A stretch of DNA of 6,749 nucleotides from an uncultured Sutterella sp. (GCA_900754475.1 CAAECY010000100.1:1-6749), one strand, 5' to 3'. Positions 1 through 5,873 are shown, numbered from the stretch's first letter. The notes: generated by a model not told the origin, from the letters alone. Numbers and translations are program-made.

Positions 1-1
1 C

Positions 2-211
2 CCGCCGTCCCACTCGATCGCCGATGTCGTGCGTCTTCTGAAGGGAGCTACGGCACGCAAGCTTTTCGTCGCACATCCCGAGCTGAAAGACGCCCTTTGG
101 GATGGGCATCTTTGGTCGCCGTCCTACTACGTTGGAACTGCTGGAAATGTCAGCGCAGAAACCATCCGCAAGTACATCGAAAGGACTGAACACATCAAGG
201 GACGCCGGTAA
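2..211 (+). CDS. tnpA: IS200/IS605 transposase TnpA (Y1 HUH), C-terminal fragment
   Basis: This open frame enters from the window edge and ends at TAA 209-211, giving about 69 visible residues. The run DVVRLLKGATARKLF, then a GHLWSPSYYVGT stretch and a final helix containing IRKYIERTEH, is the C-terminal third of IS200-type transposases. These are small enzymes of about 130-150 residues that cut and rejoin single-stranded DNA at hairpin ends. The catalytic tyrosine should be the Tyr of RKYIE (codon 173-175). The HUH metal motif lies upstream, out of view. In IS608 TnpA a Gln four residues after the Tyr helps hold the metal; here that position is Thr (codon 185-187), which may be subfamily variation. 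The gene's end overlaps the longest possible tnpB frame. The cut is the window edge, so truncation cannot be judged. Confidence 0.85.
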   Translation, partial: PPSHSIADVVRLLKGATARKLFVAHPELKDALWDGHLWSPSYYVGTAGNVSAETIRKYIERTEHIKGRR

Positions 212-230
212 GATCGTCGGGCTCACGAAG

Positions 231-1379
231 TTGGTTCGAACGGCCGTGGTGCGCCTCAAGGTGTCGACCGAAGATTCGCTTAAGTTGCATGAAACGCAGA
301 ATCTCTTTGGCAAAGCCTGCAACGTGCTCGTCGCCATTCTCCGCAAAGGTGACCGCAACGAGCGTCTTTGGCAGAGGTTCAATCTCCACCGTGCCGGCTA
401 CGCCTCGGTTCGCCTCGCCGTCCCCGAGATCGGCTCTCAGCTGGTCTGCAACGCTGTTCGGGCCGTCTCTTCCGCCGCGAAGTCCTGGATCTCAAACAAC
501 CCGAAGTTCGTCACGGACAAGACGATGGAGCTGCCGAAGTTCGATTTCTCGCACCCCGTCGTCCATCTCGACAAGAACACGGTGAGCTTCAGCAAGGACC
601 AGACCGTTGCGTCGATTTACACCCTCAGAGGGCGGATCAAGGCTGAGCTTTGCCCTGGGGACTTCCAAAAGCAGATCCTTGCATCGGGCAAGTGGAAGGA
701 GAGCAACCTCGTTTTTCACAAGGAGCGGCGGCACGGCAGGCCGGATTACTGGGCGCTGCACATCACCGTTGAAGAGCCGACTCTCAAGATCAATCTTGAC
801 GACCTGAAACCCGAAGAGGTCGAGGGCGTCGACGTCGGCGAGAACAATCCCGCCGCCAATACCTCGCATATCTGGAAGGGAGGAAAACTCAAGAACAAAC
901 GCGACCGTTATTTGTCGAATCGCACACGCCTTCAGCGCAACGGCTCAAGGAGTGCCAAACAGCACCTCCGCAAGGCTTCTCGCCGAGAAAGGCGTCACGT
1001 GAAGCACGTCAACAACGTCATCAGCAAACAAATCGTCGAAGAAGCTCGGAAAAAGGGCGTCCGCGTTATCTGCCTTGAAGACCTCACGCACATTCGTGAC
1101 CGCATCAAGGCAGGAAAGCGTGTGCGCACTCGTCTGCACCGCTGGTCCTTCCATGAGCTTCAGGAAATGATTATTGTTAAGGCGGCGCGAGCCGGAATCG
1201 AGACCATCAAGGTCGATCCTCGATTTACGAGCCAGACTTGCAACGCGTGTAAACAAATTGCCAAGCGGCGTAAGCATACGCTCGTTTGTCAATGTGGTAA
1301 TCGCGCGCACTCGGACGTCAACAGCGCCCGGAATCTGCGTGATTTGGGTTACCTGCTGATAGCCCAAGAGCTGAAGTAA
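231..1379 (+). CDS. tnpB: RNA-guided endonuclease TnpB (IS200/IS605 family)
   Basis: TnpB nucleases are ancestors of Cas12; they use an RNA from the element's right end to cut DNA that matches the flank. The family N-terminus is recognisable from about LVRTAVVRLKV onward. RuvC-I is GVDVGENNPAA (Asp codon 831-833), RuvC-II is VICLEDL (Glu at 1077-1079), and RuvC-III is HSDVNSARNL (Asp at 1314-1316). The zinc-finger cysteines are in TCNACK and VCQCG, and the preceding WSFHELQEM and VDPRFTSQTC blocks are canonical. No key residue is missing and there is no frameshift, so the protein looks intact (382 residues from TTG 231). Start is uncertain: the frame opens at ATG 102, with another ATG at 147, but both lie deep in tnpA. 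TTG 231, 20 bases after the tnpA stop, best fits the family's N-terminus, though it has no good ribosome binding site at normal spacing. Confidence 0.88.
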   Translation: MVRTAVVRLKVSTEDSLKLHETQNLFGKACNVLVAILRKGDRNERLWQRFNLHRAGYASVRLAVPEIGSQLVCNAVRAVSSAAKSWISNNPKFVTDKTMELPKFDFSHPVVHLDKNTVSFSKDQTVASIYTLRGRIKAELCPGDFQKQILASGKWKESNLVFHKERRHGRPDYWALHITVEEPTLKINLDDLKPEEVEGVDVGENNPAANTSHIWKGGKLKNKRDRYLSNRTRLQRNGSRSAKQHLRKASRRERRHVKHVNNVISKQIVEEARKKGVRVICLEDLTHIRDRIKAGKRVRTRLHRWSFHELQEMIIVKAARAGIETIKVDPRFTSQTCNACKQIAKRRKHTLVCQCGNRAHSDVNSARNLRDLGYLLIAQELK

Positions 1380-1467
1380 ACCAGCTCCGAATGTTGAGCC
1401 TCGCTTGCGAGGTGACAATAAGGCTTCTGACTTCAGTCAGGAGTTGTTTACCATGTCGTTGAAAAAC
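1290..1467 (+). ncRNA. candidate omega RNA (TnpB guide RNA)
   Basis: Known: in IS605-type elements the guide RNA is made from the 3' end of tnpB through the right end, and its 3' tail copies the first ~16-20 bases of flanking DNA. Seen: two clean hairpins lie downstream of the tnpB stop, 1399-1412 (CCTCGC/GCGAGG) and 1424-1443 (CTTCTGAC/GTCAGGAG with a TTCA loop). The 5' boundary given is a guess from the family; the 3' boundary assumes a guide of about 16 bases beyond 1451. The implied guide is the coding sequence of the flavoprotein gene that the element interrupts. Confidence 0.4.
1424..1443 (+). repeat. IS right-end hairpin
   Basis: An 8-bp stem, CTTCTGAC against GTCAGGAG (one G-T pair), closes a TTCA loop. 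TnpA recognises this kind of imperfect hairpin as the element's right end. A second hairpin, CCTCGC TT GCGAGG at 1399-1412, sits between it and the tnpB stop and probably belongs to the guide RNA scaffold or acts as a terminator-like stem. Confidence 0.7.
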
Positions 1468-1789
1468 GCTTCCTTTGAGTCTTCGGGGTGGTTCTTCTGG
1501 AAGCGACTGCCGACTGCGGCAATCCAGCCCGACGAATAGACGGTCGTGCCGTCCGGACGCCCCATCTTTTCAAGGAGCACGGTCTTCGCACCCTGTTCCG
1601 CGGCTTCGAGCGCCGCGCACATGCCGGCAAAGCCCGCACCGACCACCACGACGTCGTAGGTTTCGGCCTTCGGGGGCTTCGGCGGTTTCGGAGCCTTCGG
1701 GGGTTCGGGGGCCGCCTCCATCGCGCCCGCCAACACGGCGCCGAGGCCAGCAACGAACCCTGCAAGAAATTTCTTCTCTTTTGGTCCAT
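1446..1789 (-). pseudogene. Tat-exported FAD flavoprotein (fumarate reductase/flavocytochrome c family), interrupted
   Basis: Reading leftward from ATG at 1789 (site GGAGAG at about 1797-1802), the protein starts MDQKRRNFLQG, a twin-arginine signal. It then goes out of frame. Another frame resumes with FVAGLGAVLAGAMEAA, a Pro/Lys-rich linker PEPPKAPKPPKPPK, the FAD-binding YDVVVVGAGFAGM, then VLLEKMGRPDGTTVYSSGW as in FAD_binding_2 reductases. One base is missing within about 1757-1761 (codons GGn-TTC of QG|FV). The reading stops at FFNDM, where the transposon end begins; the in-frame TGA at 1437-1439 lies in the transposon. A normal member has roughly 450-500 residues, so about four fifths is absent here and should continue left of the element on the minus strand. 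It has no FMN domain, unlike the intact paralogue at 3924. Both lesions make it non-functional unless the frameshift is a sequencing error and the element excises. Confidence 0.85.
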
Positions 1790-1820
1790 GATCTTTCTCT
1801 CCTTACGGGTCGTATTCCGG

Positions 1821-1849
1821 AAAAAGTCGCCTTGAGGCGATCGGTCGCC
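1821..1849 (-). promoter_or_regulatory. attenuator-like pair of exclusive hairpins in the pseudogene leader
   Basis: Read on the minus strand: GGCGA CCGA TCGCC forms one hairpin (1849-1836), while TCGCCT CA AGGCGA forms a second (1840-1827) directly followed by C and five T's (1825-1821). The middle arm is shared, so only one can form. The second has the layout of an intrinsic terminator 32-51 bases before the ATG at 1789. This is inferred from sequence symmetry alone. The 1850-2037 remainder of the intergenic region holds no gene I can recognise. Confidence 0.35.
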
Positions 1850-2014
1850 GCACGTTGCGCTTTTCTCCGACACTACGATTCTGCGATGCTTCGGCCGGAG
1901 CTACAACCCCGCGTTATTCAGGGGGTGATTTTCGGCCAGCTTTTCCGAGTTTACCTACGGCCTCAGGGTTTACGCCGTTCGGGTACCGCCCAAGGTCGAG
2001 TTGGCCCGCCCGGT

Positions 2015-2043
2015 TTTTCGCTAAACTTGCGAATCTCTATCAT
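2015..2043 (+). promoter_or_regulatory. possible sigma-70 promoter of the aldo/keto reductase gene
   Basis: TATCAT at 2038-2043 resembles a -10 box and lies 23 bases before the ATG at 2067. TTTTCG at 2015-2020, 17 bases upstream, is a weak -35 (3 of 6). The leader would be short. The ribosome binding site is GAGG at 2053-2056. Confidence 0.3.
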
Positions 2044-2066
2044 TTGCAGTGTGAGGAAACACAACC

Positions 2067-2939
2067 ATGTTCCAAAACATCGCCTCGCTTTCCGACCGCA
2101 TCGAACTCTCGAACGGCACCTCGATGCCCGCCTTCGGCCTCGGCGTCTTCCTCGTCTCGAACGACGAAGCGCCCGCCACCGTGCGCGCCGCCGTCTCCGC
2201 GGGCTACCGCCTGATCGACACCGCCGCCGTCTACCAGAACGAAGCCGGCACGGGCGAAGGGATCCGCGACGCGCTTGCCGAAAACGGTCTGAAGCGCGAA
2301 GACCTTTTCGTGACGTCGAAGGTCTGGAACCACAACCTCTCCTACGAAGGCACGATCGCCGCCTACGAACGCAGCCTCCGTCTTCTCGGGCTCGACTACC
2401 TCGACCTCTTCCTCATCCATTGGCCGGGCACGGGCTCCTTCGAAGCCAACTGGAAGGCCCTCGAAGACCTCGCCCTCGCGGGCGCCGTTAAGGCGATCGG
2501 CGTGTCGAATTTCCACGCCCGTCACATCGACAAACTGAAGCGCTTCGCGCGCGTGATGCCGGTCGTCAACCAGATCGAACGCCACCCCGAACTCGTGCAG
2601 ACGGACCTCCTCGTTCGCTGCCGCGAAGAAAAGATCGTGCCGCAGGCCTGGTCGCCCCTCATGCAGGGCGCCGTTTTGAAGCACCCCGTGGTCCTCGAAA
2701 TGGCCGAACGCTACGGCTGCACGCCCGCGCAGATCGTTCTGCGCTGGGACATCCAGACGGACGTCGCGCTCGTCGTGCGTTCGACGAAGATCGAGCGCCT
2801 CCGTGAAAACGCGGCCATCTTCGACTTCGCCCTCACGGACGAAGACGTCGCGCGCCTCAACGCCCTCCACAAGGGGACGCGTACGGGTCCCGATCCCGAA
2901 ACCTTTGACATGAACATCGGCTTCTCGTACGAAGGCTGA
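2067..2939 (+). CDS. aldo/keto reductase, 2,5-diketo-D-gluconate reductase-like (AKR5 type)
   Basis: A 290-residue cytosolic NAD(P)H-dependent reductase of ketones and aldehydes, normal length for the family. The catalytic tetrad is complete: Asp51 and Tyr56 in GYRLIDTAAVYQNE, Lys85 in VTSKVW, His118 in FLIHWP. Other family blocks are VKAIGVSNF (141-149), VVNQIERHP (166-174) and the cofactor-phosphate site VVRSTKIERLREN (236-248), where the usual Lys before Ser is Arg, a substitution the family tolerates; this favours NADPH. It resembles the DkgA/YvgN branch; the true substrate cannot be told, so I give no symbol. The start is ATG 2067 with GAGG at 2053-2056, and the next residues fit the family N-terminus. 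It is monocistronic: the upstream gene diverges and the downstream gene converges across a shared hairpin. Confidence 0.93.
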   Translation: MFQNIASLSDRIELSNGTSMPAFGLGVFLVSNDEAPATVRAAVSAGYRLIDTAAVYQNEAGTGEGIRDALAENGLKREDLFVTSKVWNHNLSYEGTIAAYERSLRLLGLDYLDLFLIHWPGTGSFEANWKALEDLALAGAVKAIGVSNFHARHIDKLKRFARVMPVVNQIERHPELVQTDLLVRCREEKIVPQAWSPLMQGAVLKHPVVLEMAERYGCTPAQIVLRWDIQTDVALVVRSTKIERLRENAAIFDFALTDEDVARLNALHKGTRTGPDPETFDMNIGFSYEG

Positions 2940-2969
2940 TCGTTCCGAATCGAAAGGTTCGAGGAATCG

Positions 2970-3015
2970 AACGGGCGAACGCACGGATCTCAAAGATCGG
3001 GCGTTCGCCCGTTTT
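2970..3015 (+). terminator. rho-independent terminator after the aldo/keto reductase gene
   Basis: A perfect 13-bp stem, AACGGGCGAACGC (2970-2982) against GCGTTCGCCCGTT (3001-3013), is followed by T's to 3015. Its 18-base loop contains a second small stem, GATCT/AGATC (2986-2990/2994-2998). It lies between convergent genes and may also stop the minus-strand Panacea transcript, though the T-run on that side is poor. A smaller imperfect hairpin at 2943-2966 precedes it. Confidence 0.8.
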
Positions 3016-3033
3016 GCGTTTCAGTGACTGCTC

Positions 3034-3513
3034 TCAAAGGAGCACGTACGCCCGGAAGTAGTTCGTGATGTCTTCGTCGCGCAAGGTGCGGTAGGGCGAC
3101 GCGCCGCCCTTCGTCACCTGGTGCCAGGGAGAGCCCGTCATGCGCGTCCAATGCGACAGCTCTTCGGCGCCGAACTTTCCGAAGTTTTCGAGCGTCTCGT
3201 CGATCACCGCGCGCACGGCCGCAGGCAACCCTCGGGCGTCGGGCGCGGCCTTCCCGCGAAAAGCGTCGATTCCGAAGAATTGGAGCGAGCGGAGCGCCTC
3301 GGGAAAGACGGGGCCGTAGGGGCCCGCGACGGGATGCTCGTCGACGAGCCGCAGGCCGAACATCCCCAACACCGTGCCGTAGCAGCAGTAGAGGAGCTTT
3401 TGGAGCTTCGTGATGTTGAGAGCGATGCAGAGTTCGTCGCAGCGCCCGACGACGTAGGCCACGGATTGCAGGCTCTCGACGGGCGCGAATTTCGCGGATT
3501 TCATTTCGGGCAT
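3034..3513 (-). CDS. Panacea-domain (DUF4065, SocA/GepA-like) protein, putative orphan antitoxin
   Basis: 159 residues from ATG at 3513, with GGAGG four bases upstream (3518-3522); the open frame reaches further up, but those residues are not family-like. The order NITKLQKLLYCCYG (about 34-47), VAGPYGPVFPEALRS, then FGKFGAEELSHWTRMTGSPW and a closing DEDITNYFRAYV is the Panacea/DUF4065 domain over nearly the whole protein. Known roles: SocA of Caulobacter is a ClpXP adaptor that removes the toxin SocB, and Panacea proteins generally serve as antitoxins for many unrelated toxins. Such genes normally sit beside a toxin gene. Here neither neighbour looks like one: the convergent gene is an aldo/keto reductase and the 410 bases upstream hold no credible ORF. 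It may be an orphan, a regulator, or a leftover of a decayed pair. A small dyad CTGTC CC GACAG (3525-3536) just upstream of its ribosome site might be an operator. Confidence 0.85.
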   Translation of the reverse strand: MPEMKSAKFAPVESLQSVAYVVGRCDELCIALNITKLQKLLYCCYGTVLGMFGLRLVDEHPVAGPYGPVFPEALRSLQFFGIDAFRGKAAPDARGLPAAVRAVIDETLENFGKFGAEELSHWTRMTGSPWHQVTKGGASPYRTLRDEDITNYFRAYVLL

Positions 3514-3718
3514 CTTTCCTCCGACTGTCCCGACAGCTCCGGAAAAAAAGGGAATTCGCGGGAAAACATTTCGGCTCTCATCGTACGCGTTTGCGGTCGG
3601 AGTGGTGCGGTTGGTCACCGAGGCGCCCACTCCATTTCCCGGTAGCATTCCCCGATTGCGCTCTCCGACAGGCGTTTCCATCGTATCCGAGTCCGATCGT
3701 TGCTCTTTGGCAGCGGCA

Positions 3719-3744
3719 CTACGTAAGTAGCACAAAAATATAAA
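3719..3744 (+). promoter_or_regulatory. possible promoter of the FMN/FAD flavoprotein gene
   Basis: TATAAA at 3739-3744 is a good -10 box in an AT-rich patch of otherwise GC-rich DNA. No -35 resembling TTGACA lies 16-18 bases upstream; instead a dyad, CTAC GTAA GTAG (3719-3730), covers that zone, and a second dyad, CGTGGACCACG (3750-3760), lies at the expected start point. A weak -35 with flanking dyads suggests regulated, activator-dependent transcription. The leader would be about 173 bases long. Confidence 0.4.
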
Positions 3745-3752
3745 CTCTCCGT

Positions 3753-3842
3753 GGACCACGGCCTCGGGGACGACGACCCCGAAGAGGTCGAAATGTTCCG
3801 GCGGTCCCCTTGCTTGCCGGTATTTCCGCCCGGCCGTGGTCC
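3753..3842 (+). promoter_or_regulatory. candidate structured RNA leader of the flavoprotein gene
   Basis: GGACCACGGCC (3753-3763) is perfectly complementary to GGCCGTGGTCC (3832-3842), 68 bases away. The enclosed sequence forms TCGGGG/CCCCGA (3764-3769/3777-3782), directly abutting the long-range helix, and CCGGC/GCCGG (3798-3802/3816-3820). The outer helix begins at the predicted transcription start. I recognise no known riboswitch consensus. The remaining stretch to the gene (3843-3910) shows no other clear element, and 3537-3718 shows neither a gene nor an assignable signal. Confidence 0.35.
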
Positions 3843-3923
3843 GAGACGTAGTTGCCGGGCACGGACCGATCGAGCGTTCGACGCGTTCGACGGTGCGTTC
3901 GGCCCCGGGCAAAGGAGAGAAAC

Positions 3924-5717
3924 ATGAAATTCAAGAAAACCGCAACGGCTCTTGCGGCCGCTCTGACGTTGGTTGCGTTGACCGCGCAGGCCGAAGAGCT
4001 CAAGGACGGCACCTACGAAAGCTCCGTCGTCGGGCACAACGCCCCCATGACGGTGCGCGTCGTCGTCAAAGATCACAAGGTCGTGTCCGTCACCTCGCCG
4101 AAAAACCTCGAAACGCCCGGCGTCGGGCGCGAAGCCATTCGACAGTTGGGCGAAAAAATCGTCGCCGTACAGTCGCCCGGCATCGATGCGGTGACGGGCG
4201 CCACGCTCTCGAGCTTTGCGTTTTTGCAGGGCGCGGGCGACGCGATCCGTGAAGCGGGCGGCGACATGAAGGCCTGGCGCGCGAAAGCTGCTGTCGCGCC
4301 GACCGAACCGATTCAACTCGAAGCCGCCGTGGTCGTGATCGGCGGCGGGGGCTCGGGCCTCGCGAGCGCCGTCTCCGCGCTGCAAAACGGAGCCTCGAAG
4401 GTCGTGGTCCTCGAAAAGCTCGGCTTCCTCGGCGGAAGCACGATCGTCTCGGGCGGCGCCTTCAATGCCGCGTCGGAAAAGCGCCAGAAACCTCAGGGCA
4501 TCGAAGACTCGGTCGAGAAGCACTACCGGCAGACGCTTGAGGGCGGCCACAACGTCGGGAACCCCGAACTCGTCCGAACGCTCGTCGAAAACGCGCCCGC
4601 CACGCTCGACTGGCTCGAATCGATGGGTATGGAATTCCGTCCCAAGATCGGTACCGCCACGGGCGCGCTCTGGCAGCGAAGCAACTACCCCGCGAAGCCC
4701 GCCGGAACGGGCTACATCGAAACGCTTGCGGGTGAATTGAAGAAAGCGGGCGACCGCGTGATCGTTCTGACGGATACGACCGCCGAGAAGCTCGTGCTCG
4801 ACGCCGAAGGCCGGGTCGTCGGCGTCGAAGGTCACAAGAAAAAGCAGCCCGTGACGGTCCGGGCCGAAGCCGTGATCGTGGCTACGGGCGGGTTCGGCGC
4901 CAACGTGAAGATGCGCCAGGAAGTCAATACGGGCGTTTGGAAGGAAGCCGTTCTCGACGAGCGCATCGGCACGACCAACATGCAACGCGCCGCGCAGGGC
5001 GACGGCATTCGTTTGGCCGAGGCGGCGGGCGCGGACGTGATCGGACTCTCGGACATCCAGCTGCACCCGAACGGGACGCCCGGCACCGGCCTCATGCAGG
5101 ACATCGCCACCTCGGGCCGCAACCGCATCTTCGTGAACAAGGCGGGCGACCGCTTCGTCAACGAGGCCGCCGCGCGCGACACGCTTTGCAAGGCGATTTT
5201 CCAACAGCCCGACGGGCAGTATTGGCTCGTCATGAACAAACTTCGCTATCCCGATCCGAACAAGCCCGACAAGATGGGCGTGACGATCAACGACATGCTC
5301 TCGCTCGGTCGCCTGAAGACCGCGGCAACGCTCGACGAACTCGCGAAGGTGATCGGCGTCGACGCCGAGCGGCTCAAGGCTTCGGTCGAAGAATACAACC
5401 GCGCGGCCCGACACGAGGTGAAAGCCGACAAGTTCGGGTTCGAGGCCGACAACACCGAAGACGCGCCCATGACCGAAGGGCCCTGGTACGCCTGCCTCAA
5501 GACGCCGACCGTGCATCACACCATGGGCGGCATCCGCATCGACGCGAAGGCCCGCGTGCTCGACGCCTCCGGAAAGCCCGTTCCGGGTCTTTTCGCTGCG
5601 GGTGAAACGACGGGCGGCATTCACGGCGCGAACCGTCTGGGCGGCAACGCCGTGGCGGACGTCATGACGTTCGGACGCATCGCCGGCCGGTCGGCGGCCG
5701 AATCCGCCACCCAATAA
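3924..5717 (+). CDS. secreted FMN/FAD flavoprotein reductase, fumarate reductase/flavocytochrome c family
   Basis: 597 residues. Residues 1-23 are a Sec signal ending AQA, so it acts in the periplasm. Residues ~25-115 are an FMN_bind domain with DAVTGAT, whose Thr94 should carry FMN attached by an ApbE-type transferase (not in this window). Residues ~135-590 are an FAD_binding_2 reductase: IGGGGSG (139-145), EKLGFLGGS, ATGGFG. It has no haem motifs, so a separate cytochrome or quinol dehydrogenase must supply electrons. By alignment from memory with E. coli FrdA and Shewanella Fcc3, the substrate residues His381, Arg418, His531/532 and Arg571 are kept with identical spacing. The Glu and Arg of the proton relay are Ile394 and Ser397. 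It is therefore probably an anaerobic reductase of another electron acceptor, not a true fumarate reductase. Start ATG 3924 has AAAGGAGAG seven bases upstream. It is a single gene followed by tandem hairpins. Confidence 0.92.
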   Translation: MKFKKTATALAAALTLVALTAQAEELKDGTYESSVVGHNAPMTVRVVVKDHKVVSVTSPKNLETPGVGREAIRQLGEKIVAVQSPGIDAVTGATLSSFAFLQGAGDAIREAGGDMKAWRAKAAVAPTEPIQLEAAVVVIGGGGSGLASAVSALQNGASKVVVLEKLGFLGGSTIVSGGAFNAASEKRQKPQGIEDSVEKHYRQTLEGGHNVGNPELVRTLVENAPATLDWLESMGMEFRPKIGTATGALWQRSNYPAKPAGTGYIETLAGELKKAGDRVIVLTDTTAEKLVLDAEGRVVGVEGHKKKQPVTVRAEAVIVATGGFGANVKMRQEVNTGVWKEAVLDERIGTTNMQRAAQGDGIRLAEAAGADVIGLSDIQLHPNGTPGTGLMQDIATSGRNRIFVNKAGDRFVNEAAARDTLCKAIFQQPDGQYWLVMNKLRYPDPNKPDKMGVTINDMLSLGRLKTAATLDELAKVIGVDAERLKASVEEYNRAARHEVKADKFGFEADNTEDAPMTEGPWYACLKTPTVHHTMGGIRIDAKARVLDASGKPVPGLFAAGETTGGIHGANRLGGNAVADVMTFGRIAGRSAAESATQ

Positions 5718-5732
5718 GGCATCCACCGAAAT

Positions 5733-5785
5733 ACGTCGGGTTCGCGATTCCCGCGCTCCTCGAAGCGGGATCGCGAACTCGACGT
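5733..5785 (+). repeat. long hairpin just after the flavoprotein gene
   Basis: Arms at 5733-5754 and 5765-5785 pair over about 20 bp with one bulged base and one mismatch (ACGTCGGGTTCGCG against CGCGAACTCGACGT at the outer part). The loop is about 10 bases. No T-run follows, so it is more likely an mRNA 3'-end stabiliser or a processing site than a terminator by itself. Confidence 0.6.
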
Positions 5786-5803
5786 CCGACACGATGTACG
5801 ACA

Positions 5804-5855
5804 CGAAGGGCGCGAAAGCGCCCTTCGGCGTTTGGAGGCAAAGCCTTTGCCTTTT
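5804..5855 (+). terminator. tandem terminator hairpins of the flavoprotein transcript
   Basis: CGAAGGGCGC GAAA GCGCCCTTCG (5804-5827) is a perfect 10-bp stem with a GAAA tetraloop but only GCGTTT after it. Nine bases on, AGGCAAA GCC TTTGCCT (5836-5852) is followed by TTT (to 5855). The second has the better T-run. Together they probably end the plus-strand transcript ahead of the oppositely oriented tRNA gene. Confidence 0.6.
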
Positions 5856-5873
5856 CGAAGACTTTTCGAAGAC
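5852..5873. repeat. tandem 11-bp direct repeat
   Basis: TTTTCGAAGAC occurs twice head to tail (5852-5862 and 5863-5873), overlapping the T-run of the last terminator hairpin. It may be a simple duplication that lengthened the terminator tail. Confidence 0.7.

Larger units (their letters stand above)
1..1451 (+). mobile_element. IS200/IS605-family element (tnpA + tnpB), left end outside window
   Basis: Seen: the 3' end of a Y1 transposase gene is followed on the same strand by a full-length tnpB, then by a hairpin whose loop region reads GACTTCAGTC, a pattern common at the right ends of this family. Known: such elements move as single-stranded circles through TnpA, insert 3' of a short target motif, make no target duplication, and have hairpin ends rather than terminal inverted repeats. 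The left end and most of tnpA lie before position 1. The right boundary is not base-precise; it falls a few bases past the hairpin (about 1444-1451), where the minus-strand flavoprotein reading begins. Third codon positions are visibly less GC-biased than in the flanking genes, as expected for an acquired element. Confidence 0.85.

Noticed and set aside
1475..2491. 338-codon plus-strand frame rich in Arg and Pro
   Set aside because: It spans the pseudogene, an intergenic region and part of the reductase gene, with low-complexity composition and no family resemblance.
2040..2993. 317-codon minus-strand frame over the aldo/keto reductase
   Set aside because: The plus strand has the complete catalytic tetrad and ribosome site; the antisense frame shows no motif.
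3765..3781. Hairpin with an ACGA-type loop, reminiscent of mini-ykkC (guanidine-II) riboswitch loops
   Set aside because: The loop is seven bases (ACGACGA) and there is no second matching hairpin, which that class requires.
3514..3912. Upstream extension of the Panacea protein to 292 residues
   Set aside because: The extra residues are not family-like, and the GGAGG before ATG 3513 defines a better start.
3615..5804. 729-codon open frame on the minus strand opposite the flavoprotein gene
   Set aside because: It is antisense to a clear FMN/FAD protein and has the Arg/His/Val-rich, family-less composition typical of the opposite strand in GC-rich genes.
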